A stretch of DNA of 64,000 bases from Gonocerus acuteangulatus (lineage: Eukaryota; Arthropoda; Insecta; Hemiptera; Coreidae), in NCBI GenBank assembly GCA_946811695.1, contig OX328127.1, forward strand, positions 43,503,396 through 43,567,395. Reading direction: 5' to 3'. Position 1 is the stretch's first letter. Every line of letters begins with the position of its first letter. Shown piece by piece: positions 23,205 to 34,571 of this stretch. The notes under the pieces are model-generated. The model was not told the origin of the DNA, searched no databases, and saw only the letters and a list, made by a program, of their open reading frames with translations. A program made the position numbers and the translations under genes.

Positions 23205-23665
23205 TGAAACCGTTCAAACGACACCGGTTTTACAATTTTAAGCACCGATTTCTCCGATAATCAAAACCTTTTCGGTGTGTCAAATATTTCTTTGCTACGC
23301 ACTGTTTTGGTAGAGCATTTAAAATCTTTACATTTACTACGACTTCTTAACCAGTTTCGAGAAAGGAAAACATAAAAAAAAAAACATTTCTAGCCGCAGG
23401 AACAGCGTTATATTAGCGCGTATAAAACTGAAAAACCACACAAAGAATCGTTAAAAGTAACGAAACGAAAAAGTTTTGAGCTCTTATTTCTCCGACTGAG
23501 ATCGTCCAGTCGCAATTACTACAGAACCGATTTTGTAGAAAATTAAGCAAGCTCTCGAATGGTTTCCTTACACTTACCACATTTTTAAAAAAAAAATATT
23601 AATCCCTCTTTTCAAAATCAATCAATATGTATATATCTTAGCTTCAATAAATGGGCAAAACATGG
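23205..23665 (-). repeat. R1 body fragments (minus strand)
   Basis: Minus-strand reading shows R1 body phrases: CTCGAAACTGGTTAAGAAGT, a GGAGAAATAAGAGCT form of the GGAGAAATAAGTGCT block, and TTAGTAAGCTT-like variants. They are diverged and rearranged. Confidence 0.45.
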
Positions 23666-23699
23666 CAAATTGCACCCTCCTAAAATTCTCGATTCAAGA

Positions 23700-24940
23700 C
23701 CATTCTGAAACAAAGCAGTTCTGTACTTTGGTACATCAAAATTGGGAAGGTTTCATAGACGATAGGTAGAGAAATGCCAAATATATAAACAATCACAAAT
23801 GCATACATACGAATTATAATGATTATTTGTTTCTTGTGACATATGCAGTTTGCGCCTTCTGGTTGGCGTCATAAAACGATTAGTTCTGCGGATTATTTTC
23901 TATATTACGGGAGAGGAAACGAGCTCAAAATAAAAGTAAAAATATAATAAGTTTTTCACAAGAGGAGCTGCGTCAACAGAACGCATTCTTCAGGAATAGA
24001 ATATTAGTAATAATCCGCTGAGAAATATGTTTACAACATTAAATAAGTGTAATAGTTACTCCCATACGTTCTACAATTACTTAGGAAAATATAAACGTAC
24101 GAAATTCACGATTTCAGAGTCGATTAATGATGTCAAAAATGTGTTCATGTACAAAAAGACTCCGTAAAATATATTTACTATTTAATAACATAATGAAATT
24201 TTTTATGACATAATAAGTTCAAAATTGAATTTAAATTGCAACCAATTATTATATAATGGAGATAACACACACATTAAGCTAATGATAATGTTGAATCGTA
24301 TTAATGCTGCAATATGATTGATGATTAGAGGCCTGTCATGGAGAGTAATTGATGGATTATAAATACACTTTCAAGAAAAGCTACGTAGAGCATTAAGGGA
24401 ACGGTAACACAGCAGTAGAACAAATACCGAAATTTGGCGACGAGATACATTTTTGTATTTTAGTTAATCAGATAACATAATTGACAAATCACTTCTACGT
24501 ACGGTCCTCTTAGCGCCTTTCCATAACGTTTTTGTCACAAGCGCCATTGTAAAAGTTTGGAACCGGTTAGCATTTTTAATTAATTTTACACCTACTCCAA
24601 TAACAACTGGAAGTAAATTGTGATTTTAGGCTGTTGGGAAAATCAATTGTCTGTTTCTTTGTGGGTCCGAAGGTCCCAACAATAAATAAATAAAAACAGT
24701 GTTTATATAATAATATAATTTCCTAGAATAGCTAATAATAATATACTGATTTCCTAGAAAAGCTGAGTTCAGAGGATACAGTTACTTGTATAATCGCTAT
24801 GGAAGCGAGACACTCATACAATAAATAAATAAAAATATAATAATATAAATGCAAAAAACTATGCAAATTGTTCTCGAATAAATAAAATAATAAAACTTAT
24901 TTATAATTAATAAATAAAAATGAGGTACATTTAAAGGAGC
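23700..24940. other. No gene recognised
   Basis: AT-rich. GTCCTCTTAGCGCCTTTCC at about 24505 and GTGATTTTAGGCTGTTGGG at about 24620 resemble the R2 neighbourhood at 36655-36880, so this is probably an old minus-strand R2 copy. Confidence 0.4.
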
Positions 24941-24945
24941 AAAAG

Positions 24946-25378
24946 GTAACATTTGTATGGATTCCAGTACATTGCGGAATAAATAAAAATTAACAAGTTG
25001 ACACCTAGGCAAGGAAAGCAATTAGAGAAGGTATGCCTTTCCATAAAGTTTCAAAATTTGATTTAATGGCCCACTCAGAAGACTTGATTTGGAATACATG
25101 GCAAACTGTTTGGCAGCAAGTGAGGGAAAAGAAACTCAGGTGAGGGAAATAAAGGGATGTTTTAAATCTTGGAAGACATCAACAAATGGCACAAGAAGAA
25201 AGGAAGGGGGTTCTAACCCGTATGAGAATTGGCCATACAAACCTCACCCATTCCTTCCTTATGTCAAAGGAACCTCCGCCAATTTGCAGCTCATGCAATG
25301 TGCTACTCACTGTTAAACACATTCTGTTGAATTGCCGTGCTTATGAGGAACTAAAAGAGCAACACACACCAACTGCCT
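24946..25378 (+). pseudogene. LINE RNase H and C-terminal zinc-knuckle region
   Basis: One frame is colinear throughout, with four internal stops and no frameshift. From 24946 it reads VTFVWIPVHCGINKN then QVDT and ARKAIREG, the RNase H block WIPxHxGIxxNxxxDxxA. From 25186 it reads RMRIGHTNLTHSFLMSKEPP, CSSCNVLLTVKHILLNCRAY, the typical LINE C-terminus (RxRIGHTxLTH...C..C...TVxHxLxxC). RNase H removes RNA from the cDNA hybrid during retrotransposition. The reverse transcriptase is missing. The stops without indels suggest simple decay of one insertion (I/jockey group). Confidence 0.8.
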
Positions 25379-26285
25379 GACTCCTTAGATGAGATTCTAG
25401 GCGATCATACCGACCAAGTTGAGCGGCTTTTCAACTTTTTAAATGCCTCGAAGTTAATTGACAAAATTTAATTCAATCTTATATCAAAATTCAATACAAC
25501 AAAATTTAGTTACACCTTAAATTAAAAATACCACTGTAAGCCTGGATAAATGACACTGATATGTATATGTACGTATATGGATGTGTATGTGTGTGTATGT
25601 ATGTACGTATATGTATAATCACTAAACAATAATTACCAATGAAAGGAATGACGTTAATGGCCTTAAAGGGTTGACATGCCATTAAAAAAACAAAACAAAA
25701 AAAATGATAAAACTGACAGTTTTAAGTAAATAAAATAAAAAACTGTCCATAAATAAGAGATCAATGTTAGGGCGAGACGTCCTCAGACTGATACTATGAT
25801 GTCTGTGTAGAGATACTGTACCGCTAGGTTGAGCAGGCTTCTATGGGTTTCGAAGAACACATTTCCTGCCAGTTTTCGAAATATTTAAAAATCCCAAAAC
25901 TCGTCAAGCCTGTTAATTAAATAATATTTGAAATGCTTCCTTGACTCCAAACGTAATCAAAATGGCTTTATGCCTTAGTTTACATGAATGAGAATCGTTA
26001 AAGGAAATATTCAACTTAATTCTCCGTCGTTTCGGAGTTCTGAATCCTGATCGGATGGAGTGTGGTGGTCGGATTCTGCTGGTTAACGACTCGATTTTTT
26101 GAATCAGACAACAAATATTTTTTTTATCAAAAGTAATGAGTGTTTTGGTATATTCGCTGGAGAGTACGTTCGGTTTTGCTTTTAACGTTATATTTCACAG
26201 AACACGTTCTGCTCCGTCAGATATTCAATAAATGACAAAACGTTCTTAATATAAACCAACCGCCAACCAATATACATATAAGAAG
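25379..26285. other. LINE 3' flank and non-coding; R1 fragment on the minus strand
   Basis: The LINE 3' UTR continues to about 25540, then a (TATG)n-like stretch (25560-25615). At about 25865-25990 CTTCCTTGACTCCAAACGTA is the complement of the R1 body phrase TACGTTTGGAGTTAAGGAAG. Confidence 0.45.
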
Positions 26286-26289
26286 ACAA

Positions 26290-26735
26290 GGTATAGTTGG
26301 GATTCGGCTAGGAGAAAAACGTCAGACTTTCAGGAAGAGATCTGTATTTGGACGTTTCGGCTGCACATTGGCAGCCTTCTTCAGCTAAAAAAATACAACT
26401 TATAAGTAAAAAAATAAATATACAACTTGTAAGTAAAAAACCGGCAGAAATGAGCGTAGTATATACATCAAGACAATAAATTTTAACCAATCTTATTTTT
26501 AAACAATGAAAATACGGTAGTTGGAAAGTAAACAGCATGTAGAAAGTAGTAAGTAAGCAGTACAACAAACTAATCAGTACAAAAAAGGAACATTTTTCAC
26601 ATAGTGAGAAAATACCATCTATTCTATAAGTGAATACAATTTATAAAAATTAATATATAGATACGTACCACTAGAGAATGCCTAGGGGGGAGGGAGGAAG
26701 ACCTCGAGGACAACTTAGGTAACCATGGTTGAATG
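26290..26735 (-). mobile_element. PLE-A, short 3'-end copy 3
   Basis: Matches the 3' 430 bp of PLE-A (compare 3985-4435) up to the phrase GAGGACAACTTAGGTAACCA, where it departs from the consensus and enters a small palindrome (26709-26802). It retains the hammerhead-like core. Confidence 0.75.
26351..26384 (-). ncRNA. Hammerhead-ribozyme-like core of PLE-A copy 3
   Basis: Minus strand: CTGAAGA, helix II GGCTGC/GCAGCC (perfect), GAAACGTC. Compared with copy 2, the closing pair changed from G-U to G-C, which keeps the stem paired. Confidence 0.5.
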
Positions 26736-26802
26736 ACCACATGGTTGAACTTAGGTAACCATGGTTGAATGACTACATTCAACCATGGTTACCTAAGTTG
26801 TC

Positions 26803-27450
26803 AAAACTTATCCAAATTATATATACACAACCTATTTTGCGTTCATGCGTCAACAAATGTGAATGGATTTGATCAATAAGTTCCGTACTCATTATCTAAT
26901 CTCTACTACTAGATATCATCCATTCACCTCGTATCTCTTGATTGTACTGTAAAATGTAACTACTTGTGAAACATTGTACTCACTTGAACTTTACGTTCTT
27001 TTATAATAGAATATACTTAGTTATTGTAGCTCTTTATTATTAGGATGTTATTTATTCATAAGAGCTTCGCAACAAAAGCGATTAAAATAGAACAACTTAA
27101 CATAAGGAAATACTAACTAGCTTCAATTATAAAAATTACAATATCTTTAAAACAGAATTTTGCATAAAAAATATTTTCGTCTTGAATGTAGCAAATTTAA
27201 TTTAGCGTGCAAGAATAATGATGACATATTTTGTAATACAATCCGTAACAGTTAATAATTGCTTTGCGCTTCGAAGCCATAGAGTAATTACGAGATAATT
27301 AATAACACTCAATGAAAACTGCGGCTTTGTTTTTCTGATATTTACAGGAATAATTATCCTTTACTCATGGATCCCTTCTTTATACATTTTTCATTTTAGG
27401 TTTTTGAAAAACATTTTGACATTTTTTTCTTACGAGTTTTGAGGGAGCCA
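26803..27450. other. No gene recognised
   Basis: Very AT-rich; no frame, RNA motif or repeat recognised. Confidence 0.4.
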
Positions 27451-27451
27451 T

Positions 27452-27607
27452 TTTTTTATTTATTTTTTTTACGGCGTTTCAAGAACTGGGGTATTTACAG
27501 GTTGCCACCCTTTTGTATTCGCAAAAGCAAGTGGACGACCACACATTCAGGTACTGGTCACGCCCGATGGCCGAACCGGTGTATTTATCGTGGCTATGGC
27601 CTTTGGT
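27452..27607 (-). repeat. 5S rRNA-derived SINE, copy 1
   Basis: On the minus strand, after ACCAAAGGCCATAGCCACGA, a 5S-like core retains CGGGCGTGACCAGTACCTGA. It is followed by the shared tail AAAAGGGTGGCAACCTGTAA, GCCGT and an A-rich end (27452-27470 on the plus strand as T/A). This 5S-head plus unrelated-tail structure recurs at 28138, 42571 and 49209. Confidence 0.7.
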
Positions 27608-28137
27608 ACTCCGGATATAGTATTGCCATTAGCATTTCTGCAATTGGGCGAGTTCGTTACCCATAAAAATCGGAGGAAGATAAGATACCGCAAAGTGGCA
27701 AATGACATCTGGATGCGAGGTTTTCTCCGAACACAGATTGTCAATACACCTCTAAAACAATGTATAAATTGCAATTGTATTATGAAACTGCCACTTTAAA
27801 CACTTTCCAAAGGAATGTTCTATTGTGCACTTTTTGGGGAAAAGTTTTCACATTTTCATCTATCCCTCCTTCGTGTAGTACCTAGTTGATACAGAAAATT
27901 ACCCTGTTAATTAAGTCCGTCGCGCAGGACCTGCATATTTAAGCACATTCCTCTGTTTAGCGTTAGTTTAATTAGCGCGCATTGATTTCATATGCAATCC
28001 CGTCATATACATTCATTAATATCATAACCGGGCTCTACGGTTCTAGATGTTTTTTTATGAGTCTCCTATGATTGGTTTTGCGGATATTAATGAAAATATG
28101 ACGCGCAATCAATACTTAGCAATAATACCTTTTAAAA

Positions 28138-28325
28138 CCAACGGCCATAGCCAGATTGAATATACTGGATCCCGTCGATTACCCAAGTTAAGCAACGTCG
28201 GGCGTGGTCAGTACCTGAAAGGGCAGCCCCCGTGCTGTTGGCATATTAAAAGGTGGCAACCTGTAGTTTGCGAGGCGCTAATACTACAGTTGTTAATACG
28301 CCACAAAAAACAAAAAAACAACAAA
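28138..28325 (+). repeat. 5S rRNA-derived SINE, copy 2
   Basis: The head CCAACGGCCATAGCC ... AAGTTAAGCAACGTCGGGCG, TGGTCAGTACCTG ... GCTGTTGGCAT is 5S rRNA with its internal control region (A box, intermediate element, C box) largely kept. A 5S segment near position 90-100 is missing. The tail AAAAGGTGGCAACCTGTAG ... AATACGCCACAAAAA is shared with the other copies. It is a SINE3-like element, not a 5S gene. Confidence 0.8.
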
Positions 28326-28420
28326 TAATATTTATATTTTATAGTGACCCAATCTTCTTCAATCCAATATTTTGCAGGCAGGAAGGTCAACAAAAGAGAA
28401 TCAACAAAGTCAATTCATTT

Positions 28421-28480
28421 ATTTGTACTTGCTCTACATGTTTCACACCTTAGGTGCCTCTTCAGGAGCCTAAAACTCAC
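28421..28480 (-). repeat. Retroelement tail with degenerate hammerhead order
   Basis: Minus strand: CTCCTGAAGAGGCACCTAAG then GTGTGAAACATGTAGAGCAA. CUGAAGA and GAAAC flank a helix GCACC/GGUGU, but the cleavage triplet is not GUC. Relatives at 9385 and, more decayed, 52375. Confidence 0.4.
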
Positions 28481-28650
28481 TAAACTAAAACTTACAGCCT
28501 AATTGTATTAAGGCAAACCTTCCTGTACAATGGCCACGTCCAATATGAGGTTACTACTTATAGCGTCGATCAGCTGTGTAAAATCGATCATCCAGAACAA
28601 GATAAGTCCATTATAATACTAGAATAAAAGACCGGGTAACACCAAGGGAT

Positions 28651-28900
28651 ACCAAATATAATATTTATAAAATTAGTTGCACAGATTGTAACAAGGTTTA
28701 TATTGGAGAGTCGTCGCAGTTACTCAGAAAGAGAATAAAAGAACACGTCAAAAATGCGGATGATCAGGATAATAAAAGTGCTCTGGCTAACCATTTCATA
28801 TGCCATGCCTTCTATATACAGCCTTTCACACGCCACGTAACATGGCGACGAGAGAAAGGCGGGAAACAGCAATGTAAACTGAACTGCCCATAGTTCATCT
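28651..28900 (+). pseudogene. GIY-YIG domain remnant of a Penelope-like element (PLE-C)
   Basis: Frame 28651: TKYNIYKISCTDCNKVYIGE then SSQLLRKRIKEHVKNADDQD and NKSALANHFICHAF. This fits the PLE GIY-YIG layout: YKIxCxxCxxxYIGE, a conserved arginine, EHxxxxxx, SALAxH. The catalytic tyrosine and arginine positions are intact in this stretch. No reverse transcriptase was seen upstream, and the frame stays open only to about 28890. It differs from PLE-A and PLE-B. Confidence 0.7.
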
Positions 28901-29950
28901 GCTTATCGCAGTGTTACATGCAACTGTAGCAATTCAAGCGCAGACGAGGAATGAGGTGTACCATTGCCTTACAAATGGTCAGCACCTGGCAGGTCAATAC
29001 TCATTGTGATAGCATGCGAGACGCGTCTTCTATGGCTCCGTTATTCTACTAACTAGAAGCAGGGACCGAAATGGTAGATAACCAAACTGACTTAAATATG
29101 TAATTAACCACTAATTTATCGAAACACTGTTTATGGGGCATAAAATATGTATTCGTTTTAATTTTCCAATAGCACAATCCAATGAGGTTCCCCCTTAGGT
29201 TTCCACCTCGACAGAATTCAACTTGGACAACAAATATTCAACAAAAAATATACACAAAAAATGACAAAAACACTGGACTCCCTCGACGACTACTAAAGGC
29301 AAAATCAAAACCACCCATCGAGACCTATGAATCCCATCCGTACAAGAACTAGCCAAATCCAGATTCCAAACATTCCTTCCCAAACTCTCTGGTTTCCCGA
29401 ATCCTCTAGCTAGCTTCTTCCCGGCTGATACGATCCTTGATTGTGTATCAGATCTCCTCCATACAATCATATACATAACACTTATACACGATGTCCATTA
29501 TACATATATACATTTTAAATAGTCTATATCTTCAAGCAGTAGTAACAGTGATCTATGTGTTAATAAGTAAAAAGCGTTATTAAATGGCTATTACAGAAAA
29601 TTAGTTTATAAAATAGGGCGTGACCAGAAGATTTGAGGAAATTTAAAAAAAATGCCGTCATGAGAGCAAACTCAATAGCTACATTTCTTCGAAAAGTGCT
29701 TAACTTCCAGTTATCGCTTTTTTAAGCGATAACTGAAAAAAAACTATTAACAGAAAAAAAGAATAATTAAAACCAATAAGATAACAGATAATTATATATA
29801 ACTGGTAATTACTACCGTAATCTGTAAAATCCGAGTAGCAGTCGGAAATTAGGATAATCGGGTTACGTTGCATTGATCGTGTTGCTAAAGCAACAGCCGC
29901 CTACTTTGTTAATTACCTTCATAAACTAGTGATTAGGGAAGGGAATCATA
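28901..29950. other. No gene recognised
   Basis: A minus-strand open frame at 29476-29195 (93 codons) has no recognisable family. A perfect short hairpin, AGTTATCGCTTTTTTAAGCG with ATAACT, lies at 29709-29734. Confidence 0.4.
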
Positions 29951-29952
<2 letters not shown>

Positions 29953-30017
<65 letters not shown>

Positions 30018-30020
30018 TAT
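29953..30020. repeat. (TA)n microsatellite
   Basis: Long near-pure (TA)n array with no R1 head beside it. Confidence 0.9.
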
Positions 30021-30647
30021 TTAAATGATACCCAGGGTTATTTTAGGTAGGAGCGATGAACATTTGAAGAACAACCTCAAAAGGCCTTCGGAAAAATATA
30101 GAACCTGATAAAAAAGCAGTGAATGAGTGGAAAGGACATCAATAGAGTGAAGGAAAAAATAAAGTAAAAACGAGAAAAGAAATAAAAAAAAAAAGGTCCA
30201 GAGAAAACTAACCATAGAAGAAAATGTTCCAGAGATCGTTGACCCCGGTGGGGTTTACCAGGCAGGAGATACTTGCGTCAGATGATAAAATCTACAGCTT
30301 TACAACAAAAAAGTCCATCACGCAGGAGCTGTATAACTATGCACATTCTTCAGAATATTGGTTAGTTCAACTAACTACTGAGGTGCTTAAACTAAATGAC
30401 AACTAAATATATAAAGTTATTTTTGCCTGTTTTGTCCACTAACAGGCCTCGAAAGAGGATACGGTACACTAGGGAGATAGTGTGGTCTGTTATGCTCCGG
30501 CTGCCTAATTTTCTCCTTTGCTGGTACACATTAATAAATTAATTGAGAGGAGATCGTTGACCGTTGATGATGCAAGGTAGGGATTGTCGGGGTTCGGTCA
30601 CTGCTACTTAATAAAACTACATTTTATCATAAAAATGGTTTTATTGT

Positions 30648-30686
30648 GCCGACGTTTCGGCTTGAACTTCAAGCCTTCATCAGGGC
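30648..30686 (-). ncRNA. Hammerhead ribozyme-like motif in the PLE-B 3' end
   Basis: Minus strand: GCC, CUGAUGA (30683-30677), a perfect helix II GGCUUGAA/UUCAAGCC, GAAACGUC (30658-30651), GGC. Flanking GCC and GGC can close helix I, and GUC is the classic cleavage triplet. This is the best hammerhead candidate in the window. It lies downstream of the endonuclease on the same strand, as reported for PLE terminal repeats. Confidence 0.7.
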
Positions 30687-30724
30687 TGTAAAAAACAAGT
30701 AGGACGGATGTAGTACTGAAATAT

Positions 30725-30766
<42 letters not shown>

Positions 30767-31214
30767 GCCTACAAACATAAATACACATACATATATACAT
30801 ATGTGGAAAAAGACAAAAACATAAAATACTAGAACATAATATATAGAAGTGAACATAATATATAGTGTTTGGAAGAACATAATATATAGTGTTTGGATTA
30901 TTAGGAAAACAGATATAAGAATAACAGATTACATATTAGATTAGATATAAGAATAACAATATGGGCTTACCGATGGGAAGATAGAGAACTATTCCTCACA
31001 AATGCGGGATCATTTCTGACAGTTAATACAGGGAAATATAGGAAGAAAGGAGTTGGTGAGGGGGAGGGGGGTTCTGGACCACATAATGGACAGAGAACAT
31101 AGAAGATGAAAGAAAGAGCGGCAAAGTACAGTAAGGGGTCATAAAGTCATAAAATGCTGTGTTAATGGAAAGGGAGGCAGGTATAAAGGGCTATATTGCA
31201 GGCGGTATAGGGGA

Positions 31215-31496
31215 TTAGGATGGAGTTTTTAATAAATGGAAGATGTTCGAGTAGGTAGAGGAGATGACTTCTTTGTCAATTTTGTCATTAACTGGATTAT
31301 TTTCTAGGTAAAGGAGGCGTTTTTCTTCGTTGGATTCAGTGGAAAGGATGGAGTATTGGTCAAAACCAAAGTCATGTCCGTCTGTGATGGCATGTCTAGT
31401 TAAAGCTGTCTTTATGTCTTTATTCCGTACATCATTTTTGTGGTTGTTGATACGTTTTCTTACTGGGTTTTTAGTCTGTCCAATGTACGCACTATT
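31215..31496 (-). pseudogene. PLE-B GIY-YIG endonuclease domain
   Basis: Minus frame from 31496: NSAYIGQTKNPVRKRINNHK then NDVRNKDIKTALTRHAITDG and HDFGFDQYSILSTESNEEKR, ending ...TYSNIFHLLKTPS and a stop. YIG, the conserved Arg (VRKR), NH and the H...GH motif are present. The domain start (VVYRIP) lies in the preceding frame, so one single-base frameshift at about 31497 breaks the protein inside GIY-YIG. In the family this domain nicks DNA to prime reverse transcription. Confidence 0.8.
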
Positions 31497-32135
31497 GGCA
31501 GTTGGGTGTGATGAAGGGGATTCTGTAGACTACATTGGTCCTGTCTTTTTGTGGGATAGGGTCTTTAAGAGTCGTATGTAAGTTTTTCAGTTTGTTTTGT
31601 GTCGATAGTCCTAGTTTTAGAGTGGGGAAAGTATCGCGTAGGGATTTTTGGATTTTTTCTGTGAGGTTTGGGATATATGGGAGGCCTCTGAATTGAGGGA
31701 CAATATTATCTTGGGTAGTGGGGATGGGTTTAGGGTTATTAAAAGAATTTATGAGACGGGTGATAATGTTCGTAGGAAATCCATTGGTAGTAAGAATATC
31801 GAGGAGTCGGGATTTGTTGGCAGGGTGAAATTTGGTGTCGGATAGGGAGAGGGCTCGATTTATTAGGTTGCTGGCAGTATTGAGGATTTGGTGTTTGGGG
31901 TGTGAGGAAAGGTAATGGAGAAGTCGTCCCGAGTAAGTGGGTTTGGTATACCAATCAGTGGATATAGAGCCGTCTGTATTTCTAATAAGGAGTATGTCAA
32001 GGAAAGGGAGGGAGTTGTTAGTTTCGGTCTCGATGGTGAATATTAACCGGGGGTGGTAGGAGTTAAAGGCTGTTAGAATTTCTGGAATCTTAATTATGAG
32101 GAAGAGGTCGTCAACATATTTTTTAAGGAAAATTT
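31497..32135 (-). pseudogene. PLE-B reverse transcriptase C-terminal part
   Basis: About 210 codons are open on the minus strand without a start codon. Near the beginning is KIFLKKYVDDLFLIIKIPEI, where YVDD holds the catalytic aspartates of the palm. Then NNSLPFLDILLIRNTDGSIS, DWYTKPTYSGRLLHYLSSHP and a long linker to TNVVYRIP, which begins the GIY-YIG domain. NxLPFLDxxI and Y.KPTyS.R.L...S.HP are characteristic of PLE reverse transcriptases. The open frame suggests the insertion is young; the frameshift at 31497 shows it is dead. Confidence 0.85.
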
Positions 32136-32172
32136 TTAAAGGAGGCGTTTTTCTTCGTTGGATTCAGTGGAA

Positions 32173-33593
<1,421 letters not shown>

Positions 33594-33599
33594 CAGATG

Positions 33600-33872
33600 C
33601 AGATACGAATCCCTTAGCTACATATTTTTCTACTCTTCCTATGTTGGCGCCCCTAAAGTCACACGGATGCTGGTTCACATCTTGTATTTTCGTGTTAAGT
33701 GTGTTGGATTCGGCCTCCATGACCGTCCCTAGGCTAACCCAGTCTTTAATTAATTTATTAATAGGTACATACAAAGGAGAAAATCCGGCCGGAGCACGGT
33801 ACTGGCCAGACTATCACTCCAGTGTGCCGTATGGTCATAGTAACTGCTCTCGTAGCCTGTTAAGGGACTGAT

Positions 33873-33877
<5 letters not shown>
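33600..33877 (+). repeat. SINE-like repeat remnant
   Basis: GGATTCGGCCTCCATGACCG then TCCCTAGGCTAACCCAGTCT resembles 44997-45050 (GGGTTCGGCCTCCCTCACCG, TCCTAGTACTAACCACACT). Both are short, non-coding and bordered by (TA)n, so they are copies of the same unnamed repeat. Confidence 0.4.

Positions 33878-33878
<1 letters not shown>

Positions 33879-33943
<65 letters not shown>
33879..33943. repeat. (TA)n microsatellite
   Basis: Pure (TA)n run that ends against the inverted piggyBac-like fragment at 33955. Confidence 0.9.
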
Positions 33944-33946
<3 letters not shown>

Positions 33947-33954
33947 AATTAAAC

Positions 33955-34045
33955 CTCCTTTATATTCGAAAACCCCTTTATACTACGAAAAATTAAGAAG
34001 TTCTTCCAGTGTAGCGAGACAAACACTGATTAAATTTAGGGAGCA
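33955..34045 (-). mobile_element. piggyBac MITE fragment, inverted relative to 34777
   Basis: TACTACGAAAAATTAAGAAG, TTCTTCCAGTGTAGCGAGAC and GATTAAATTTAGGGAGCACT are the reverse complement of 34815-34900 with very few changes. Its own ends are missing. Confidence 0.6.
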
Positions 34046-34571
34046 CTATTGATCCCCCCTATTCGTCTACTGCCTTTTCCCTTCCCCCAATCCACCACCT
34101 ACCAATGTTGAATAAATACAGAATGGTAATACAGAACAGAATGGTGAATAAATATATATATAATATATTATAAAATACACCATAAAATTCACCATTCTGT
34201 AACATAGGGGTATAGGATCAATAAAGTCATGGAAATATGCCAATTATGGGAAGCAAGGACATAGCCAATAGACACTGTCTCCGGATGGACTCCATCCGAT
34301 GGAGTATGCAACTTCCTCGTTTTATTGATCACATTAATCGAGGAAGATATCTTAGGAGGGGGAAGAAGGAGCCAAGTTCTCAGTGAAGCATTTCGTATGG
34401 ATTTTGCAACAATTTTTAATCTATTTTTTTATTGTAAAGTTTTTTGCAAAAACTATCAAACCGATTAAAACGTAATTTTCTAGGTTGTTTCACTAAATAA
34501 TCATTATTTTCCTTTTCGAATATGAAGGTCCTAACTTCATTTTAAGCTGCCTAAAAAATGTCTATTTTTCA

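Larger units (their letters stand above)
30590..32172 (-). mobile_element. Penelope-like element PLE-B, 5'-truncated
   Basis: On the minus strand, in order: the C-terminal part of a PLE reverse transcriptase with the catalytic KYVDD box, a linker, a GIY-YIG endonuclease, a stop at 31217-31215, about 500 bp of 3' sequence including a (TA)n run (30730-30760), and a hammerhead-like core (30648-30686). This is the expected 3' half of a Penelope-like retroelement. The 5' end stops just before KYVDD and is followed by a 33-bp copy of its own GIY-YIG region (32140-32172). Confidence 0.85.

Noticed and set aside
29195..29476. 93-codon minus-strand open frame
   Set aside because: No start context, domain, splice signal or family resemblance; length is possible by chance.
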